Assembly: GCA_964016985.1 (NCBI GenBank)
Contig: OZ024821.1
Coordinates: 129,293,555 to 129,357,554 of the forward strand
Source of the DNA: Anodontia alba
Lineage: Eukaryota > Mollusca > Bivalvia > Lucinida > Lucinidae
Reading direction: 5' to 3'
DNA: 64,000 bases
Positions 21,892 to 30,048 of this stretch are shown here, piece after piece; the first letter of the stretch is position 1, and every line of letters begins with the position of its first letter. The position numbers were made by a program, and so were the translations under genes. A model generated the notes under the pieces. It saw only the letters and a list, made by a program, of their open reading frames with translations, was not told the origin of the DNA and did not search any database.

Positions 21892-24800
21892 CAAGAAACG
21901 TTTATATTTCTATATGTTATGAAGAAAGAGTCTTAATTTAGTTTATTCAGGGTTGTGGAATTATCAAAGTTTAAACATAAAATAACAATGACAAATAAAT
22001 AAAATATACATATTAACGTTAAGCGCTATTAATATAAAGATTTTAGCAGATGGCATTTTAAAATATTTTTCTTACCTTTCCCAGAAAACAGGTTTTGACA
22101 GTTCGTGCATCGGAGACAAATTGCATGACATGTCAAAAACTGTTTTCTGGGAAACGTATGCAAAAGGCCATGAATGTGTCTTCTGCTGAATTAGTCCAGA
22201 GAGTGGTAAAGATTAATAAGTAAATGATAAAATAAATAACAAGAATAATTAAAAAAAACGTTTATATTTCTATATGATACTCAACGTGAAGAAAGAGTCT
22301 TAATTTAGTGTAGTCAGGTTGCGAAATTATCACATTTTGTTATTTGTTCAGATTAAGAAAATGGTCTAAATCCACTGTCCAATCAAGATTCACTTATCCG
22401 AAAATTGACATTTTCGAGAAATAAGAAATAATATATAGTATGGGTACTTATTAGAAGCGCTTCGGTGGGTAATAAGAAAATATATATACTTAGTAACGTT
22501 TCGTATAAGTATATTACTAAGTAATTCACAATGTCTTTTTGATAATCTGTTGTAAATGCAGTGAAACCGCGGTAGAAGTTTTACTGAAATTATATAGTGT
22601 TATTTAGCAAACTCGGACTTATTGATATATACAGTATAAGATACTAGGTCTAATTTGCAATAATTCGGACTCTGACAGAGACAACTCGTAATAAATGCTT
22701 GGTATGTACATTATTTGTCGAATGTAGTATAAATTCGTGAAACCGATAAAAACCCTCAGATAATATATTGTGGAAGTTGATTGTATATTGTTTATTTACC
22801 ATTTTAATACCTTTGTCATCAGCTTTTATTGACTGTAAGAATCATGTTTGAAAACAATCTAGTATCCAAATTTTGGGCAGTTAAATGTTTCAATACAGGG
22901 ACGCTAGAAACGAATCTCAATCGGTGTGGAGACAGCACAACGGAAAATCGATGGAGATTCTAAATCTACTATTCATGTAGCAAGAATAGTATCATGTTAC
23001 CAGTTTTTTTTATTTTTATTTTTTATTTTTTGCTCTCGGTTACATCAGATGAAAACACCCATGTAACAGTACTTGTGTTATTACTGTGACCCTGAAAAAG
23101 ACGCTTTTAAGTGCGTAATCGAACATTTGATTACTTCCGACTGAAATAACTGCCTGAAATATTGCAAATTAGACCTAGTATCTGATTCGGTAGCATACCG
23201 CAATAAGGCCCATATGGACATAATCCCAGCACCCCTATGTATTATTAATACATCATTATAAAATGCAAAGATTGGCTACCATCATTTGATAATATAAACT
23301 ATCTTTGAGAAACTCATATTAAACGAAATACCGAATGTTCCTTTTAAACATATCTTGTGATCATCACGAAAACATGCCTATATAATTTTGACCCCCTTAA
23401 ACCCCACTTTTATGTAGTAAAACTGGGGTTTACAGGGGTATACATTATTTTTCTTATTTCTGCTCAAAAACATAGATTGTGGGTACTCGTTAGAACCGCC
23501 TCACCGAGGCGGTTCTAACGAGTACCCACAATCTATGTTTTGAGCAGAAATATGAAAAATATCGGGGCTTTTATCTGAAAATATTTGAGTTTTTGGAGAT
23601 GAAATCTTTTGTATATTTGAATAGGCATGTTTTCGTAATGTATACACTAAAACAGAGGCATTTTGAATTTTATATGTTAACAAAGCTATACAATGAAGCC
23701 CTCCATAACCCCATCTTATGTAAGGAAAAGTGTGATTTACACGAGTATACATTATTTTGCTCATTGCTGCAGTAAAACATTACGAAAACCTACCTATTCA
23801 AATATACTGAAAATTTTACCACCAAAAAAAAAAAAAAAATGAAAATTTTCCGATAAAAAAATCTGATATACTTCACATTTCTGCTCAAAACATAGATTGT
23901 GGGTACTCGTTAAACCCGCCTCGTCTATGTGATTGAGCAGAAATAAGAAAGATAATGTATACCCCTGTAAACCCCAGTTTTACTATATAAAAATGGGGTT
24001 TCAGGGGGTCAAAATTATATAGGCGTGTTTTCATGATGTATAGACCTGTCGGTACGATATATTCCAATTTTATTACAGCTGTGACAACAATGTAACCGTC
24101 TGCTGGCGTTATGTCCACGTAAACCTCAGTGCAATATGCTCAGCAAGTCTTGATCTGCAACAGACTTTAGGCTCACACAGGACCGTGAGCTCCGCTAAGG
24201 TATTGAGTCCTATACAGACAACCATCTTTATACCGATACTCGCTATAACGACAATTTTATTTTAATGAAAATTTGACTGTCCTGAAACTTTCCCTTAAGA
24301 GGTAAGAATCACAAATTATTGCAAGAATATTGTATTTTTATACGGTAAAGAAACCTATTTTTTTGGTATTTGTTAATATCGCCTCAGTGAGGCGATTCTA
24401 ACAAATATCCAAAACAAATGTTTTATGAGGGAATGAATAAAACAAGGTCTTTTTTTACATATCATTCTGTCCATTAAGGGTTCATTACAACAGCAAATTC
24501 ATTAGAATGGCAACATCTTTTGGAACAAATGCTATCGTTGTAATGAGGGTTCACTGTATAACACGAGCCAAACTCCCAATAAGCTTCCAGGACTAAATCG
24601 GTTTGAGTTCTCCATTAAACATTGAGTTCCAAATCGTCAGAATTAAGCATATAGTCTACTATTGGACCTTCCTGGCATCACGAAAACATGCCTATATAAT
24701 TTTGACCCCCTTAAACCCCTTTTATATAGTAAAACTGGGGTTTAGAGGGGTATACATTACTTTTCTTATTTTTGCTCAAAAACATAGCTTATGGTACTCG

Positions 24801-27800
24801 TTAGAACCGCCTCGCCGAGGCGGTTCTAAGGAGTACCCACAATCTATGTTTTTGAGCAGAAATATGAAAAATATCAGAGTTTTTTAACTGAAAATTTTCA
24901 GTTTTTGGAGGTGAAATTTCCTATATATTTGAATAGGCGTGTTTTCGTAATGAATTGATATTTTAACTTTGTATAGCATTATATCGATGTAATACCGAAG
25001 CATTAGTGTAAACTCAACAAGAACGTTTTTATTCTGGAAGAAACAACTGACATTCTGATCTGCCTTCTATGATAGCTTTCAAATTTTCCTCTCTGCCGAA
25101 CGTTTTAGCCAAATAAAAATTGATCGGTAGGCAATGGCAGTGTTTTTTTTTTTCAGACACTTGCTCGGTTTGGAAGCGTATAACTTTGTCATTAAACTGA
25201 GCTGTGACGCCAAACTGTGCATAACTGCTGTTGAATTATTGCAAATTTATCTTATGCCAGAGGAAATACCAGATTTGTTCTTGGAAAAAAAAAAAAAAAA
25301 AAGATTTTGGTGCGAATTTCAGGAAACATTTCTTTTTCGACCACCTCACATAGGCTTATGCGACAGTAAAATAAAATCCAATTACATCTGCATAATATTC
25401 AAACATTAAACAATATCCAAAGATGTATAAAATTAAAATGCTTTCTTTCTTGAGTTCTACCTGCACAATTTCTTCACATACCCTTTTTATGTTAACAATA
25501 TTTTCATCTGTCGTTTCGTTAGACATTTGTCGTCAAAGGTACCGGCTGTACGGTGTGACTATACCCAGCTAGCATTCTACGTATATCTACATCGGGCCGT
25601 CATCGGCCCGTCAGCTACACTGACGGGCCGATGACGGCCCGATATAGATTTACGTAGAATGCTGACTGGGTATATTTGCCAATACTTTTCTTGATTTTTG
25701 ACTGATAGCCCTATTTGCAACAATCCAAAATCCCAGAGTCAAACCCAGTCAGCATTCTACGTTAATCGATATCGGGCCGTCATCGGCCCGTCAGGGTAGC
25801 TGACGGGCCGATGACGGCCCGATGTAGATTTACGTAGAATGCTAGCTGGGAAGACGGGAGAGTCAGCTTCAGAAATTCAGTGAACTAGTTTAGTTTAATT
25901 TGTTTGTTAGAAACTCCTCCTAGTGTATATCTCATACTTACATACATCTTACAATGTAAAATACACTAAGACATTCTAACAAGAACTATGAGTTTATCAC
26001 AGCGCAGCCTACATTCATAAATAATCACATACAATTTTTTTTACCAAAATGTTCATGCAGGTTATACCCCAGCAAACACACAACGTCGCAGGAACGTCAT
26101 TACAACGTCGTTGCACCGTCATGAACAACGTTGTTGCGACGTTGTGTGTTTGCTGGGACAAGAAATTTCCGTTGAAAAGCACACGCATGTATTAATATTC
26201 AAATGGACCGCATCATCGAATTTTTTTCTTTTGACATATTCAGACAAGGAAAACCCAGATTAGCCTGCGCATTCGCGCAGTCTGATCAGGGCCTGTACTG
26301 TCCGTTAACAGAGTCATTGGATAATTCAGGATACATAAATGGAGAGCAAAGGCCCGGATGATACTTTGTGCATTTTGCACATGTTCGAGGGCACCTTTTC
26401 ACTTGAGCCGGTCGAATTAAAAACAAGGAAGTAACTATATATAGAGATGAATCATTTAACTTACCGCAATTATAATTCACTGTCAAGTATTTGTAGGTAC
26501 CTTCACATGGATCGTCCCCGAAAAAAGCATTAGTCGGTGTAACGATGCAGGACGACGTGCCTGCTTGAGATGCGCAGTGATTCTGAAGAATGCCGGTAAT
26601 ATCTGCAGTTGAGTCACAGCTTGTGTTGGACATTTTCTCATGTTCACATAGGGTTGGTGACGTCCGACCATAAGTAGCAGAAATTATATCCACTTTACAT
26701 CCTCTGGGACAGGTTATTGTATCCTGCAGATCTTCACAAATGATGACTTCATCACCTGATTTAAAAGAAAATACAGTCAAACTTCAATGGCTCGAACATC
26801 TTTGGGACCATGGAAATTTTTTCGAACGATGGGTAGTTCGAGCCAATGAGATTTAATCATGGCGCCAGGTCAGGAAGCAAATGACGATAATTTATGGAAA
26901 TGTTTTCGATCTTCAACAAAATAATGGTATGTTGCGTGTACTCATTAGAATCGGCTCGATGAGGCGATTCTAATGAGTAACACAACATACAATTTCATAA
27001 CAAAATAAGAAAATTTTCCTAAATATCTGTTTTCTTGAGCTATCGGAAAAATTCCGTAGGAACTCAAAAATAAGTTCGAATATGCCATGGTAAACGAGCC
27101 ATCGGTGTTCGAGCCATTGAGATTCGACTGTAGTATAGAAATTTTATAAACAGGCCGCACGTACCGTAAATATTCGTACAAGCGGACCTAAGCAGACAAG
27201 GCAGGTCCAAATCAATTTGACTGAAAGGAAATTGATTTAGCTGGTAAATTTCTCAATAATTTTTACAAATTTTGTTGCGACCATGTTACCTTTCTGCGAA
27301 CAAAAGCCATTCCAAACAGGATTTACTCTCAAGGGAAAGATTTATTTCCAAGGGGAGCAAATTCGTTCCTTTTAGAGTAGACACATTTTCATATGGGATA
27401 CAAGACTATTTCACAGAGTTGCCTCCACTGAAAGTGTGGTTGTATCCCTTAAAGTGAACAGTTTAATCAGGGCTTGCGCTGTTTGTTGTTCAGACTTTTT
27501 TTACTCATCGTCAGTACCTGTTGAAATATTGGAGCTCAAATTTTAAACAAAGGTATCCGAAGGATTTTGGGTATTATAAATACAAAATATGCACTATTTG
27601 TCACTATCTGGATTAATTCAGCAGACGGACTGTTCTAGAAAGGTTGATTAATGATAAGATTCAACTGGCTTTCCAGGAGTTTACATAGTTCTGGTACTAC
27701 CAGAATAATCAGAGGAGTGAGTCAGTTGTATTCATATTAAACGATACTCAACAGATATAAAGAATACTTTAGTTAAAGGCTTGTTCTAAATATTGTAACA

Positions 27801-29493
27801 GCTACTAATTGTATTTTTTTGTTATTTTATATCTTGAATTAAAATCGAGTATTGTATTTGAAATCTCTTGGTTATAAATATTGTAACAGCTACTAATTGT
27901 ATTTTTTTTTGTTATTTTATATCTTGAATTAAAATCGAGTATTGTATTTGGAATCTCTTGGTTATAAGAAGTAATCTTGAACAATAGAGAATGATATTTA
28001 CTTGATTTATACGACAACTAAAAAAAAAAAAAAAAAAAAAAACAACAAAACATATCTTTCTAAACCAACGAATCAGTGCAACTGTTAGAACTTAGAACCA
28101 GAAATTACAGGGTACCTATAAAATTTGGAAGATGGAAAAATGAATTCAAAGAAAGAAACTGCATGTTTGGTAAAACCGAAATAGGTAATGAATTTCCATT
28201 GTATGCTTGTCTGTCCGCCTTTAACCCATTTATGCCCAGCATCCCATAAATCATTGGCAAACAGTAAAGACCCAGATATACGCAACACAATGCGGCGTCT
28301 GATCAGGATCCACACTGTTTGCATGAACTACAGGAATTTCTATCAGGCATGGTAATGATAAAAAAACTGATCATATAATTACCCATTCTATCGGATTTGG
28401 ACCAGTCCAAAGAGATAAGGCAGAATAGTCCACTCGGCATAAATGGGTTAAAACAGTTTCGAAAAAATACTTAACCCATATATTGCCGTAAAAATCCTGA
28501 TATTTTGAAAATTTCGCAACTAATATGTAAGAGTAGCAAAAAGAGTTAAAGTGTCTTTGTAAATTGTTTTCTTTTTGACTTCTTGTAATGTCCAATCTTT
28601 AAAAGGCATGATCTAATTGTTTTATTTTCCTATACATTCTGTATCTGTTTAAAAACAATTTTGATTTTGTCAGAGAAGGTTTGTATGTCATATCCTGTAC
28701 ATGCAATGTTGTATATGTCTTATTACATTACGAAAACATACCTATTAAAATATACTGAACATTTTAACCACCAAAAAATGAAAATTTTCAGATAAAAATT
28801 TGGATATTTCTCATACTTCTGGTCAAAACATAGATTGGTGGTACTCGTAAGAACCGCCTCGGTGAGGCGGTTCTAACGAGTACCCACAATCTATGTTTTT
28901 GGGCAGAAATAAGAAAAATAATGTATACCCCTGTAAACCCCAGTTTTACTATATAAAAGTGGGGTTTAAGGGGGTCAATATTATATAGGCATGTTTTCGT
29001 GATAATTACACAGCAGTAGTATAGGGTGTCGCTATGGCATTCGTTTAAAATTGTTTGGAAAAAAAAGACAGTTTTGCCAGCTATCTTTCTGAATTTATAG
29101 ACCTAAGTCGCCATAAAATTCAGGTTCGGACAGAGCTTCTTGCAGATATGTTTACAAATCAACGTTGTTATTTGGATATTTATTCAGAATAACGGTGCTA
29201 AAACTTAGAAAATAGTTTACGTAGATTATGATATCGGTACCATTGTTTAAGAACAGCACGAAAACATGCCTATATAAAATGGGAAATTATATGGTCATGT
29301 TGACCTCCTTAAACCCAACAGTTTATATAGTAAAACTGGGGTTTACAGGATTGTATATTATTTTTCTGACTATTTTAGGTCAAAACATAGATCGTGAGTA
29401 CTCGTTAGAACCGCCTCGCCGAGGCGGTTCTAACATGTACCCACAATATGTTTTGAGCCGAAATATGAAAAATATAAAAAAAAATTATTTAAA

Positions 29494-29526
<33 letters not shown>

Positions 29527-29693
29527 GTAAAATGTTCAGTATAATTGATTAGGCTTGTTTTCGTAATGAGTATAGCAGTTAAAATTTTATTTAAATAATT
29601 TAAGACGTTACTAGACTAGATGCCTCAGCCAAACGAATTAGCTGAGTAATATATACACCATAGGCTCTAGCAGGATGAAATCGACATCCAAAA

Positions 29694-29732
<39 letters not shown>

Positions 29733-30014
29733 AATACTGTATGAAAAACAAAGTCTTCCCGTTTATCATATAAGTTAGTAGAGATTATGCCAATAGATAT
29801 TGATAAATTTAAATCCAGAAACGGTGTTTCGGTGTCAGATGTATTAATATTATTCAACTGCAGTTCTTTGAAATTTCAAGAAACCAAGTCGGAACATTGA
29901 TATAGAAAAAAAACCAAAAAAAAACAAAAAAAAAAAAAAAACAAAAAAAAAAAAAAAACACAACAAAAAACAAAAAACAAAAAAAAAATAAAAAAAAAAA
30001 ATAAAAACATAAAA

Positions 30015-30048
<34 letters not shown>

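Larger units (their letters stand above)
21768..26464 (-). other. Intron 2 of the lectin-VWD gene
   Basis: A 4.7-kb intron. It holds three PalA copies, three HpC-type hairpins, a mariner-like hairpin MITE (24215-24556), a 24-bp TIR element (22638-23184), an AAAAC repeat (21864-21894) and short duplications (21895-22010 resembles 22254-22340). A Cys-rich open stretch at about 26300-26401 is discussed as a possible ShK-like remnant. Confidence 0.75.
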
